From NCBI RefSeq assembly GCF_023650955.1, contig NZ_CP098039.1:1178001-1242000 (forward strand): a DNA stretch of 64,000 nt. Reading direction: 5' to 3'. Shown one piece after another: positions 9,548 to 18,008 of this stretch. The position numbers and the translations under genes are program-made. The stretch comes from Thermosynechococcus sp. HN-54. Its GTDB lineage: Bacteria > Cyanobacteriota > Cyanobacteriia > Thermosynechococcales > Thermosynechococcaceae. The stretch's first letter is position 1. Every line of letters starts with the position of its first letter. The notes under the pieces are model-generated. The model was not told where the DNA came from and ran no database searches. It was given only the letters and a program-made list of their open reading frames with translations.

Positions 9548-9925
9548 ATGGCAGAAGAGACGCCCACCCAAGCCCCCAAAAAAGAAAAACCCCCGGCCAT
9601 TGAGGATAAACCCTTTGCTGAGTTTATCAACGAGGCTTTTTTACCTGCTCTCCAGAACGCCCTCAGCGCCAAAGTGGGGGATGTGAGTCTGCGCCTAGAG
9701 GAGAATACCGTGATTGGTGAGTGGGGCAAGGGAATGTATCAGTTTCGCCTCTACTTCCTAGAGGGGGATATCCAAGGGCCGAAGGCCTTTGTCTGTAGTA
9801 GCGGCGGTATTGTGCCGAGTACCATTGAGCCATTTTTGGGGGATGAGCGCAAAGTGACGCTGGATCTGCTGGTCTTTGGCGTGATGCAGCGCCTGAATGG
9901 CCAAAAGTGGTTGGGAGGCAATTAG
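9548..9925 (+). CDS. DUF2996 family protein
   Basis: A 125-residue protein with a charged, proline- and lysine-rich N-terminus (residues 1-22) and a compact domain beginning EDKPFAEFINEAFLPALQNA. This resembles the cyanobacterial DUF2996 family, of unknown function. ATG 9548 is preferred; the longer frame reaches back into the divergent rimI gene. Its stop codon precedes the peroxiredoxin start by only 7 bp, so the two are probably one operon, which could hint at a redox-related role. Confidence 0.65.
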   Translation: MAEETPTQAPKKEKPPAIEDKPFAEFINEAFLPALQNALSAKVGDVSLRLEENTVIGEWGKGMYQFRLYFLEGDIQGPKAFVCSSGGIVPSTIEPFLGDERKVTLDLLVFGVMQRLNGQKWLGGN

Positions 9926-9932
9926 AAAGCGT

Positions 9933-10409
9933 ATGGGCACCGCCATTCAAGTGGGCGATCGCGCCCCTGATTTTGAACTGACCGCCGCCGATGGCCGCAG
10001 GGTCAAGCTCTCTGATTTTCAGGGGAAAAAGAACGTGGTTCTCTACTTTTACCCCGCTTCAGAAACCCCCGGCTGCACCATTCAAGCCTGTGCCTTTCGT
10101 GATGCCTACAGCATCTTCCAAGAACTTGGTGCCGAAGTCATTGGCATTAGTGGTGACCCCGTGGAGCGACAGCAGGGCTTCCAAAAAAATCACCAACTCC
10201 CCTTTCTCATCCTCAGTGATCCCGGCAATAAAGTGCGCCAGCAGTACGGGGCAGCTACCCTGTTTGGCCTCTTCCCCGGACGGGTCACCTATGTCATTGA
10301 TAAAGCGGGGGTGGTACGCTACGTCTTTGACTCCATGCTCAATTTCAAAGCCCACGTGGACGAAGCGCTCAAAATTCTGCGGCAGTTGGCCAATGCTGCT
10401 GCCTCATAG
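9933..10409 (+). CDS. Peroxiredoxin, PrxQ/BCP type
   Basis: Thiol peroxidase that reduces H2O2 and organic peroxides, recycled by thioredoxin. The 158-residue protein has the PrxQ motif with peroxidatic Cys48 in PASETPGCTIQAC and resolving Cys53 five residues later, as in atypical two-Cys PrxQ. The conserved proline and threonine before Cys48 are present. ATG 9933 is supported by GGGAGG near 9914 and by the usual family start (VGDRAPDFEL at residues 7-16). Cytoplasmic; follows the DUF2996 gene closely. Confidence 0.9.
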   Translation: MGTAIQVGDRAPDFELTAADGRRVKLSDFQGKKNVVLYFYPASETPGCTIQACAFRDAYSIFQELGAEVIGISGDPVERQQGFQKNHQLPFLILSDPGNKVRQQYGAATLFGLFPGRVTYVIDKAGVVRYVFDSMLNFKAHVDEALKILRQLANAAAS

Positions 10410-10509
10410 GGAGGGGGCGATCGCGATCACAGCTCAGTCGTAAGCTAGTTCACTGTTCAAGACTGCCCCATCGGACTATGGTGGAGCCAGCATTTTTAGG
10501 AGTTTGGCC

Positions 10510-11238
10510 ATGCGTCGCCTTGTTGCCCTTGTGCCCACCGTCACTCTTTGTCTGTGCTCCGTTGGCATCGCCCATTTGAGTCTGGCTCAAGGGGGAGCAG
10601 CAGTGCTTGCCCAAAGCACGAGTTTTGCCGCCCGCCTGCGCGCTAACCTGCCCGAGCGCGGCGTTCCCGGCAGTCGTTTTGGGGGTGCCACTCGCGGCGC
10701 TTGTGTCACAGGTAATCAGCGGTTAACGGCTCTTGTGCCCTCGACTAACGTGGGTCAAACGACCTTGGCGGCGCCGACTCTCTTTGTTTTTGTTCCTCCC
10801 AGCAAGGCTCGCCAAGGGGAACTGGTCATCACAGATGCTCAGGATCAGCCATTGGCAACAATGGTGGTGGATTTGCCCGCTGAACTGGGAGTTATGGCGC
10901 TGAAGCCCAAGGTGCAGCTTCAACCCGGTCAAGACTACCGCTGGACATTCACGTTGCTGTGCGGTGCCGATGCCGATGATCCGTCCGCCTTTATCTCTGT
11001 CAGTGGGGTTGTTTCGCGGGTGCAGCCAAGCACAGATTTGGCCAAAAAACTTCAGGGCAAGAGTGTTGGCGATCGCCTTGGCGCTGCGGTTGATGCCGGT
11101 CTTTGGTATGAAACCTTGGCGATTTTGGCGGAGCTACAGCGGGATCAAACCACACGGGAGATGGCTCGTCGTGAATGGGTAGCGGTGCTCTCGGCTGTTG
11201 GTCTCGATGGTCTTGCCCAAGCGCCCCTAGTACAATAA
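10510..11238 (+). CDS. Secreted DUF928-like protein
   Basis: A 242-residue protein with an N-terminal signal peptide (basic MRRL, then hydrophobic core to about residue 27, with SLAQG as likely cleavage area). The mature part contains TRGACV, LTALVPS and LKPKVQLQPGQDYRWTF, a pattern I associate with cyanobacterial DUF928 proteins, thought to be periplasmic or surface proteins of unknown function. AGGAG at 10497-10501 supports ATG 10510; TTG 10504 is the alternative. It ends just before the RNase P RNA gene. Confidence 0.7.
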   Translation: MRRLVALVPTVTLCLCSVGIAHLSLAQGGAAVLAQSTSFAARLRANLPERGVPGSRFGGATRGACVTGNQRLTALVPSTNVGQTTLAAPTLFVFVPPSKARQGELVITDAQDQPLATMVVDLPAELGVMALKPKVQLQPGQDYRWTFTLLCGADADDPSAFISVSGVVSRVQPSTDLAKKLQGKSVGDRLGAAVDAGLWYETLAILAELQRDQTTREMARREWVAVLSAVGLDGLAQAPLVQ

Positions 11239-11242
11239 AACT

Positions 11243-11609
11243 GAATGAGTTAGCGCGGTGGTTGCGGGAGTGAACTGCTCCTGAGGAAAGTCCGGGCTTC
11301 CGAAAGACCAAGCTTGCTGGGTAACGCCCAGTGCGGGTGACCGCGAGGAAAGTGCCACAGAAATAAACCGCCGATGGAGGGCAACCTCACAGGCAAGGGT
11401 GCAACGGTGCGGTAAGAGCGCACCAGCAACATCGAGAGGTGTTGGCTCGGTAAACCCCGGCTGGAAGCAAGGCGTGCTAGCGCTAAGGAACCAAGGTTGG
11501 TCTTTTCCCCAGTTCTTTGCTAGCCAGAGCCGCTAGAGGCACTTGGTAACAAGTGTCCCAGAGAGATAACCACCCTTTGAACAGAACCCGGCTTACGTCT
11601 AACTCATTC
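11243..11609 (+). ncRNA. rnpB: RNase P RNA
   Basis: About 367 nt with bacterial type-A RNase P hallmarks: the 5' core GAGGAAAGTCCGGGC near 11281-11296, the internal GGTAACGCCC hairpin, GAGGAAAGTGCCACAGAAA near 11343-11362, and the 3' core AGAGAGATAACCACC followed by CAGAACCCGGCTTA. The 5' GAATGAGTTAG and 3' CTAACTCATTC segments are complementary and form P1, which sets both ends. It is the ribozyme that matures tRNA 5' ends. Convergent overlap with no gene; the pheA gene follows. Confidence 0.96.
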
Positions 11610-11619
11610 ATTTTTTTTA
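11599..11619 (+). terminator. 3' end of rnpB with U-tract
   Basis: The 3' strand of helix P1 runs directly into eight T residues at 11611-11618, which would act as an intrinsic terminator or processing site for the RNase P RNA. Confidence 0.5.
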
Positions 11620-11688
11620 TGATTTTTAGAAGTGACGTGTGAGTAACGTGCCCTTGACCCTTTGCCGCCTGTGTACTGAAGCTCGTCT

Positions 11689-12543
11689 ATGGTGAGGCTG
11701 GGTTACCTTGGCCCAGTGGGCACCTACAGCGAAGAAGCCGCCCAAAGCTACGCCCAATGGCAGCAACAACAGGGAGCCTGCCTTCGCTTGATTCCTATGG
11801 TCACGATCGCCAGCTGTCTGGAGGCCTTGGCGGCGGGAGAGTTAGATTTAGCCCTAGTGCCCAGTGAAAACTCCGTTGAGGGCAGTGTTAACATCACCTT
11901 GGATTCTCTGTGGCGACTAGATACCCTCCACATTCAGCACGCCTTTATTCGCCCCATTGTCCACGCTTTTATTGCTCAGACAAGGGATCTAGCCCAAATT
12001 CAAGCTGTCTATTCCCATCCCCAAGCCCTTGGGCAGTGCCAGCGTTGGCTACAACAATTTCTCCCCCATGCTCGCCAGTGTCCAGTGGCTTCAACCGCCG
12101 AGGGCTTGCAATATGCGGCTCAATCGGATCAAGCGGGGGCAATCGCCTCCATTCGGGCGGCGCAGTTGCATCAATTGCCCATTGTGGCCACGGAGATTCA
12201 GGATATTCCGGACAATTGCACCCGTTTTTGGGTGGTGAGTCGCCAACAGGGGGAAGGCTGGCCGCAAGCGGGAGATACCCACACCTCGATTGCCTTTAGT
12301 CTCAAGGCCAATGCCCCCGGTGCGCTGCTGAAAGTGCTGCAACTGTTTAGCGATCGCCAGATTAACCTCAGTCGCATTGAATCGCGTCCCAGCAAACGTG
12401 CCCTAGGAGACTATTTATTTTTTGTGGATCTAGAGGTGAATCATCGGCCTAAGGTAGTTGTAGATTGTCTGTTGGCGCTCAAGGAGACCACAGATGTGCT
12501 GAAAGTGTTTGGTAGTTATCGATTCCTCGACCTCGGAGAATAG
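11689..12543 (+). CDS. pheA: Prephenate dehydratase
   Basis: Converts prephenate to phenylpyruvate in phenylalanine synthesis. The 284-residue monofunctional enzyme has an N-terminal PDT domain (YLGPVGTYSEEAA, VPSENSVEGSV, DNCTRFWV with the catalytic threonine) and a C-terminal ACT regulatory domain from about residue 200 with the phenylalanine-binding motif IESRPSK. Phenylalanine feedback inhibition is therefore expected. Ald starts 7 bp after its stop codon, suggesting one transcript. Confidence 0.95.
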   Translation: MVRLGYLGPVGTYSEEAAQSYAQWQQQQGACLRLIPMVTIASCLEALAAGELDLALVPSENSVEGSVNITLDSLWRLDTLHIQHAFIRPIVHAFIAQTRDLAQIQAVYSHPQALGQCQRWLQQFLPHARQCPVASTAEGLQYAAQSDQAGAIASIRAAQLHQLPIVATEIQDIPDNCTRFWVVSRQQGEGWPQAGDTHTSIAFSLKANAPGALLKVLQLFSDRQINLSRIESRPSKRALGDYLFFVDLEVNHRPKVVVDCLLALKETTDVLKVFGSYRFLDLGE

Positions 12544-12550
12544 GTTGGTC

Positions 12551-13642
12551 ATGCGCATTGGTGTCCCCAAGGAAATCAAGGATCAAGAATTTCGCGTCGG
12601 TCTCACCCCAGCGGGAGTCCAGAGTCTGCGGGAGCGGGGTCATGAGGTCATCATTGAAAGTGGCGCCGGGGTTGGTTCGGGCTTCCTCGATGAGGCCTAT
12701 GTGGCAGCAGGGGCGCAAATTGTGGCTACGGCCCAAGCGGCGTGGGATGCTGAACTGGTCATCAAAGTCAAGGAACCTTTGCCCTCAGAATATCGTTACC
12801 TGCGTTCTGGCCAAATCCTCTTTACCTACCTCCATCTCGCCGCTAGTCGAGAGCTGACGGTGGCGCTTCTGCAATCGGGCACGACCGCGATCGCCTACGA
12901 AAGTGTCGAAGAAACCCACCATCATCAACGCAGTTTCCCGCTGCTGACCCCCATGAGCATGATTGCTGGTCGCTTGGCAGTGCAGTTTGGTGCCCGCTTT
13001 CTAGAGCATACTCAAGGGGGGCGGGGGGTGCTCCTCAGTGGCCTGCCGGGGGTGCGGCCAGGGCGGGTTGTCATTCTGGGTGGCGGTGTTGTGGGGACAG
13101 AGGCAGCACGCATGGCTGTTGGCTTGGGGGCACAGGTGAGCATTCTTGACATTAATTTGGAGCGTCTAAAGTACCTTGAAACCCTCTTTGGTGCACGGGT
13201 GGAGTACCTCTACAGCAGTTCTCATCTCATTGCCGAGCTACTGCCCCAAGCCGATTTGGTGATTGGTGCTGTTCTTGTGCCGGGTCAACGTCCTCCTTGT
13301 CTTGTGCCCAAGTCGCTGGTGCAAAGGATGCGCCCCGGAGCCGTGATTATTGATGTGGCTGTGGATCAAGGGGGCTGTGTGGAAACCCTGCGACCCACTA
13401 CCCATTCCAACCCCACCTACACGGTTTTTGGCGTCGTGCACTATGGCGTTCCCAATATGCCGGGAGCCGTGCCTTGGACAGCAACCCAAGCCCTAACGAA
13501 CAGTACCTTGCCCTATATTCTCTGCCTCGCCGATCATGGCGATCGCGCTCTCGAACTTTCCCCTGCCCTTGCCAAAGGTCTAGTGGTCAAGCAGCACTAT
13601 TTAGTCCATCCCGATGTCCGGGTTGTCTTTCCCGATCTTTAG
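12551..13642 (+). CDS. ald: Alanine dehydrogenase
   Basis: NAD-dependent interconversion of L-alanine and pyruvate plus ammonia. The 363-residue protein begins MRIGVPKEIKDQEFRVGLTP and has the ELVIKVKEPL substrate-binding segment, FTYLHLAA with the catalytic histidine, and the NAD-binding HxGGGVVGTEAAR-like stretch near residue 175. ATG 12551 fits the family; the frame from 12509 overlaps pheA. It lies 7 bp downstream of pheA and immediately upstream of the CRISPR leader. Confidence 0.95.
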   Translation: MRIGVPKEIKDQEFRVGLTPAGVQSLRERGHEVIIESGAGVGSGFLDEAYVAAGAQIVATAQAAWDAELVIKVKEPLPSEYRYLRSGQILFTYLHLAASRELTVALLQSGTTAIAYESVEETHHHQRSFPLLTPMSMIAGRLAVQFGARFLEHTQGGRGVLLSGLPGVRPGRVVILGGGVVGTEAARMAVGLGAQVSILDINLERLKYLETLFGARVEYLYSSSHLIAELLPQADLVIGAVLVPGQRPPCLVPKSLVQRMRPGAVIIDVAVDQGGCVETLRPTTHSNPTYTVFGVVHYGVPNMPGAVPWTATQALTNSTLPYILCLADHGDRALELSPALAKGLVVKQHYLVHPDVRVVFPDL

Positions 13643-13901
13643 GCGGAGGATCAAGCACCTCTGGACAAAAATATCCTCCCATCTCAGCAATTTTGCCAAA
13701 GCCAGATGCAGTGAGGTTTTGAGGAATTTCTAACAGATTTGGAGGTGCTTGAATTTTCCTGAAAGTCGCCTCTGGAGGGCATTTGGCATCTCCACCAATC
13801 AGAGATCCAAAAATTTTACCGCAACAAATAAATCAAACTCAGTAGGTGCTTGAAAATGATCTGTGCTATAGTAGTCAGGGACAGCTTCCTAGGGGGGCGG
13901 T
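13643..13901 (+). promoter_or_regulatory. CRISPR leader region
   Basis: Non-coding stretch between ald and the first CRISPR repeat. It contains the 11-bp sequence AGGTGCTTGAA twice (13743 and 13844) and a 10-bp inverted copy (TCAAGCACCT at 13651). It is on the 5' side of the array if the repeat 3' end GGAAAC serves as the crRNA 5' handle, as is usual for such repeats. The opposite end of the array shows a degenerate repeat, which also points to this side being the leader. Confidence 0.6.
13864..13872 (+). promoter_or_regulatory. Candidate extended -10 promoter for the CRISPR array
   Basis: TGCTATAGT reads as an extended -10 (TG-n-TATAGT, hexamer 13867-13872), placing a start site near 13879, about 20 nt before the first repeat. 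No convincing -35 was seen at normal distance. Confidence 0.4.
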
Positions 13902-15592
13902 ATGCTGAGACCTGTTCTCAGTAGATTGAATGGAAACGAGTTATGCTGCCTGGCTTCGCTAATACCATACCATGCTGAGACCTGTTCTCAGTAGATTGAA
14001 TGGAAACTTCGAATTGTAATAATCCTCAAAACGTCCCTCCCATGCTGAGACCTGTTCTCAGTAGATTGAATGGAAACGTTATCGCTTACTTACCTTTGGC
14101 CCCAAATTGGAGGATGCTGAGACCTGTTCTCAGTAGATTGAATGGAAACGGGCCCCAGGGGACTTTGGGTGAGAGAGACTGATAGGGATGCTGAGACCTG
14201 TTCTCAGTAGATTGAATGGAAACCGTCAAACGGGATTCAAGAAATCTCGACAACTCCGCTATGCTGAGACCTGTTCTCAGTAGATTGAATGGAAACCTGG
14301 GGGGTGGGAGAGTTTTAGGAATTAAAATTTATGCTGAGACCTGTTCTCAGTAGATTGAATGGAAACGGCTCGGCCGCAGATTGGCTCACATTTACAAGAA
14401 ATGCTGAGACCTGTTCTCAGTAGATTGAATGGAAACTTGTCAAATTCGCGAAATCTAAGATTTCGTCGCTTATGCTGAGACCTGTTCTCAGTAGATTGAA
14501 TGGAAACACGCTAACAAAAGTATTTGGGTTAATTTCAGCAAGATGCTGAGACCTGTTCTCAGTAGATTGAATGGAAACACGAAAATTCAAACTAGCGCCA
14601 ACTATCAGCCGGTATGCTGAGACCTGTTCTCAGTAGATTGAATGGAAACTTTCGGTAGAGGCGGTCACGCGTAGATGGTACAGATGCTGAGACCTGTTCT
14701 CAGTAGATTGAATGGAAACTTAACTAAAAGGGGAGGTCTTCGTCGATAGATAGAATGCTGAGACCTGTTCTCAGTAGATTGAATGGAAACTGGCCGGTTT
14801 CGAACTTGCGTCCACCCGCCAGATGCTGAGACCTGTTCTCAGTAGATTGAATGGAAACATTCAAAATCTTGGGGTTTGGTTACTGGGAAACCATGCTGAG
14901 ACCTGTTCTCAGTAGATTGAATGGAAACTTTACGAGTGTAGCGCTGCTTAAGTAAAAGTAAACATGCTGAGACCTGTTCTCAGTAGATTGAATGGAAACA
15001 ACAGACCTCCATCAGTCTCTCTCAGCCGAAGCCCATGCTGAGACCTGTTCTCAGTAGATTGAATGGAAACCGAAATTGCGATTCCCTTTTGGCTCAAAAA
15101 CAGCAAATGCTGAGACCTGTTCTCAGTAGATTGAATGGAAACGTAAAATTATATTTGTGCCTAAGTTTTTAGAGGTAAATGCTGAGACCTGTTCTCAGTA
15201 GATTGAATGGAAACAAGCGGTTTGGGAGCAGGTTTCACTAGGAATAGAATATGCTGAGACCTGTTCTCAGTAGATTGAATGGAAACTTCTTTGTCAACCA
15301 AAGAAAAACCCGGATTCCGGTTATGCTGAGACCTGTTCTCAGTAGATTGAATGGAAACAGATAGCGGCATCGCAAAGGGTAGCTAGCTTCGAATGCTGAG
15401 ACCTGTTCTCAGTAGATTGAATGGAAACGAAGCCTACTGAGGTTGACCTAGCTCTACCTAGGATATGCTGAGACCTGTTCTCAGTAGATTGAATGGAAAC
15501 TTTCCTTGCCAAAGGTGCGCTCAATTTGCGTCAGGGATGCTGAGACCTGTTCTCAGTAGATTGAATGGAAACTAAGTAGATTGAGTGAAAAC
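13902..15592 (+). CRISPR. CRISPR array, 24 repeats of 36 bp, 23 spacers
   Basis: Twenty-four identical 36-bp repeats begin ATGCTGAGACC and end TGAATGGAAAC; the first is 13902-13937 and the last 15537-15572. Spacers are 32-38 bp. Each repeat holds a perfect 6-bp inverted repeat (CTGAGA, loop CCTGT, TCTCAG). After the last repeat a degenerate half repeat (15573-15592) ends GAGTGAAAAC, marking the trailer end. No cas gene is present in the window, so the array depends on effector genes elsewhere or is an orphan. The 8-nt 3' end ATGGAAAC resembles the crRNA handle of Cas6-processed type I or III systems; the exact type cannot be told from this. Confidence 0.98.
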
Positions 15593-15661
15593 ATGGAAAT
15601 ATTGAAACCTATGAGTCTTTTTTTGGTGCGTTTAATCACACGGGAAGGGACGCTGTTTCTT

Positions 15662-16519
15662 TTATTGACACAGGGGCAACAGCAACGTCACAAAGTAAAA
15701 CACAAGGGGTGCCGTAAAAACATAGCTATCGGCGCGATCCAAAATGCCGCCATGCCCCGGAATCAACTGGCCAGAATCTTTGACCCCAGCATCCCGTTTC
15801 ATCATTGACTCCGTTAAGTCCCCCAATAGACTGGCAATGCCAATCATGAGGCCAAACATTGCACCCAAAAGCCAAGGGAGTGGCCAGCCAAGGGAATGTG
15901 CTCCCCAAAGAGCGACACCTAAACTCCCTAGAACGCCAAACACTGCCCCTTCTACGGTTTTCTTGGGGCTGATGTGGGAAAGCCGCGTCCGGCCAAAGAG
16001 CTTACCAACAGCATAGGCACCAATATCTGCCGCCCAAATACAGACAAAGGCCAAGAGCGTCACCTGTAACCCCAAGGGCAAAGCGGTGAGTTGAAACTGC
16101 TCTGGCCAAAATCCCCCCAAAGGTAATGTTGCTTGCTGCTCTAGTCCCCGCAGGCGCACCCAATAGCTTGGCAAATAGCCGCCATAAAACAGCCCCATGA
16201 TTGAGGTGGAAATATCGGCGATCGAGGCCAGCTTGGGTTGAAATAGCAAGTAGAAGCAAATGAAGGTACCCGCCACGGGAAAGACAGCATCCGCAAGGTC
16301 TGGACGCAGCAGTGAGGTGATGAGGAGCACTTGACTGACCACGAGGGTAGTTTTAGCGGCTGGTGCACTCCCTTTGGCACGCGCCAGTTCAAAGTATTCT
16401 AGTTGACCCAGATAAATCAGTGCTCCAATGCCCAGACAAAAATACCAACCACCTAGAAAGGTCATCAGCAGCGCGAGAGCGATCGCGACAAGTCCACTGG
16501 CAATGCGGATCCAGAGCAT
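15662..16519 (-). CDS. cdsA: Phosphatidate cytidylyltransferase
   Basis: Makes CDP-diacylglycerol from phosphatidic acid and CTP in the membrane, the entry to phosphatidylglycerol. The 285-residue polytopic protein has the C-terminal CDP-DAG synthase signature: SHISPKKTVEGA, DLTESMMKRDAGVKDSG and PGHGGILDRADSYVF. About seven to eight hydrophobic segments are visible. It is convergent with the CRISPR array, whose degenerate last repeat lies 70 bp from the cdsA stop. Confidence 0.95.
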   Translation of the reverse strand: MLWIRIASGLVAIALALLMTFLGGWYFCLGIGALIYLGQLEYFELARAKGSAPAAKTTLVVSQVLLITSLLRPDLADAVFPVAGTFICFYLLFQPKLASIADISTSIMGLFYGGYLPSYWVRLRGLEQQATLPLGGFWPEQFQLTALPLGLQVTLLAFVCIWAADIGAYAVGKLFGRTRLSHISPKKTVEGAVFGVLGSLGVALWGAHSLGWPLPWLLGAMFGLMIGIASLLGDLTESMMKRDAGVKDSGQLIPGHGGILDRADSYVFTAPLVFYFVTLLLPLCQ

Positions 16520-16711
16520 GGTGGTGAGGGGCGGTGATAAGGGGTTACATTGAGCCGCGCGTTGAGTGTTTGCGTAGCGCGTCCAAAGAAAGAACGATCG
16601 CCGCTACAATAAAAAGTTTAATCTAAATTCACCAACGTTAAGGGAACATTAACAGACTCGCATCCAAAACAGGATGCATGGCAATGTCCTTGGCAAGCTA
16701 TAACGGATCAG

Positions 16712-16736
16712 GGAACATCATGGGGGCAAGGGCGTC
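16712..16736 (+). promoter_or_regulatory. Candidate ECF-type promoter of sigG
   Basis: GGAAC (16712-16716) and CGTC (16733-16736) are separated by 16 bp, the general layout of ECF sigma promoters, and lie 35 nt before the sigG start codon. This would allow sigG to activate its own transcription. A second GGAAC at 16643-16647 has no matching -10. Found by eye only. Confidence 0.4.
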
Positions 16737-16770
16737 ATGAAAAGCGATTGGTCTGAGGTCGATTGTATCC

Positions 16771-17436
16771 ATGACATCCAGTCTTCCCCTTGCTTGGACG
16801 TGTGTTGAGGAGACCAGTGCTCGGGTGACGCTGCCGCTGACAAAACTTACACCCCAAGAGTTGGTTGTCCGCTGTCAGGCTGGCAAAACCCCAGATCGCG
16901 CTGCCTTTACAGAGCTGTTGCGCCGCTATCAACCCCATGTGGAGCGAATTATCTATCACCTCGCGCCCGACTGGGACGATCGCGCTGACCTTGTTCAAGA
17001 AGTCTGGATTCGGGTGTATCGCAACATTCACAAATTGCAGGATGCCAGCAAGTTTCGCGGTTGGCTCAGCCGCATTGCCACCAATCTGTTTTACGATGAA
17101 TTGCGCAAACGCAAACGCCATCAACCGCCCCTGTCACTGGATGCACCCCTGAAAACCCAAGAGGGGGAAATGAATTGGGAACTTGCTGCCAATAACGCCA
17201 GTCCTGATGACTTACTGCACACGGATGAGTTTTATGACCAATTGCGGCGGGCGATCGCCAACTTGCCAGAAACCTTTCGGACAACGATTGTCCTGCGGGA
17301 AATTGAAGGCCTCTCCTACGAAGAAATTGCCCAAATCACCGGGGTTTCCCTCGGAACCGTGAAATCACGAATCGCCCGTGCCCGACAGCGACTCCAACTA
17401 GAACTCCAACCTCACCTCGATCTTCCTTCAACCTAA
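16771..17436 (+). CDS. sigG: ECF-family RNA polymerase sigma factor SigG
   Basis: A 221-residue extracytoplasmic-function sigma factor. Region 2 spans roughly residues 55-115 (DLVQEVWIRVYRNI, FRGWLSRIATNLFYDELRKRKR), and region 4 lies at the C-terminus (LPETFRTTIVLREIEGLSYEEIA, SLGTVKSRIARARQRL). The acidic linker and about 40-residue N-terminal extension fit cyanobacterial group-3 SigG. The next gene, overlapping or 41 bp further, encodes a one-pass membrane protein with an anti-sigma helix, which would be its regulator. Confidence 0.88.
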   Translation: MTSSLPLAWTCVEETSARVTLPLTKLTPQELVVRCQAGKTPDRAAFTELLRRYQPHVERIIYHLAPDWDDRADLVQEVWIRVYRNIHKLQDASKFRGWLSRIATNLFYDELRKRKRHQPPLSLDAPLKTQEGEMNWELAANNASPDDLLHTDEFYDQLRRAIANLPETFRTTIVLREIEGLSYEEIAQITGVSLGTVKSRIARARQRLQLELQPHLDLPST

Positions 17437-17477
17437 TGCGAATCACCCCTACCCTTTTCCTGCAAGGACAGACCCCT

Positions 17478-18008
17478 ATGATGGACGAACTGGATCACTG
17501 CAAACGCGATACCTTTGAACTCCTGAGCGCCTATCTCGATGGTGAAGTGACGGCGGCGGAGCGGCAACAGGTGGAAGCATGGCTGGCCACTGACCCCGAA
17601 GGCCAACGCCTCTATCAACGGCTGCTCATCCTCAAGCAGCAAATGCAGGAGCTGCCCGTGCCGTTGACCCCCTGTTCAGCCGATCATTTAGCCGCGCAAG
17701 TCATTGCTAAGGCCAATCGCCCCCGTCGTATTTGGGTCTTAGGGAGTGCGGGGGCGACCCTAGCGGCATCCTTCGTGGCAATGCTGACGGGTCTAATTCC
17801 CAATCCCTTCCCCAGTCTGCCTGTGGCTATCACAAGTCCTGCCGGCATTGAGCCAGAGGTATCTCCTCTACCGATTGAGCCAACGGCAGTCGGTTTGATG
17901 CTCAGTCTTGATCGTCCGCCTGTGGCTATTCCTGTGAGTGAAACGGCTCCTGCGGCGCTGCCGGCGCCCCGTGCAAGTTCACAGCCAAGGACTGAAGCTA
18001 CTGACTAG
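17478..18008 (+). CDS. Membrane-bound anti-sigma factor (zf-HC2-like, zinc ligands absent)
   Basis: The product (176 residues from ATG 17478, 190 from ATG 17436) starts with an anti-sigma domain: ELLSAYLDGEVTAAERQQVEAWL resembles ZAS anti-sigma factors. The zinc motif HxxxCxxC is replaced here by W, D and G, so it should not bind zinc. A single transmembrane helix (VLGSAGATLAASFVAMLTGLI) follows at about residues 83-103, then a proline-rich, probably periplasmic tail. Position right after sigG makes it the likely SigG antagonist. ATG 17478 is favoured by an upstream AAGGA; overlap with sigG at 17436 is the alternative. Confidence 0.75.
   Translation: MMDELDHCKRDTFELLSAYLDGEVTAAERQQVEAWLATDPEGQRLYQRLLILKQQMQELPVPLTPCSADHLAAQVIAKANRPRRIWVLGSAGATLAASFVAMLTGLIPNPFPSLPVAITSPAGIEPEVSPLPIEPTAVGLMLSLDRPPVAIPVSETAPAALPAPRASSQPRTEATD

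Noticed and set aside
14791-14822. A tRNA fragment gene in spacer 13
   Set aside because: Only a T-arm-like stretch is present inside a CRISPR spacer; it is not a gene.
15161-15524. Open frames across CRISPR repeats on the minus strand
   Set aside because: They consist of translated repeats and spacers only, with no ribosome-binding site.
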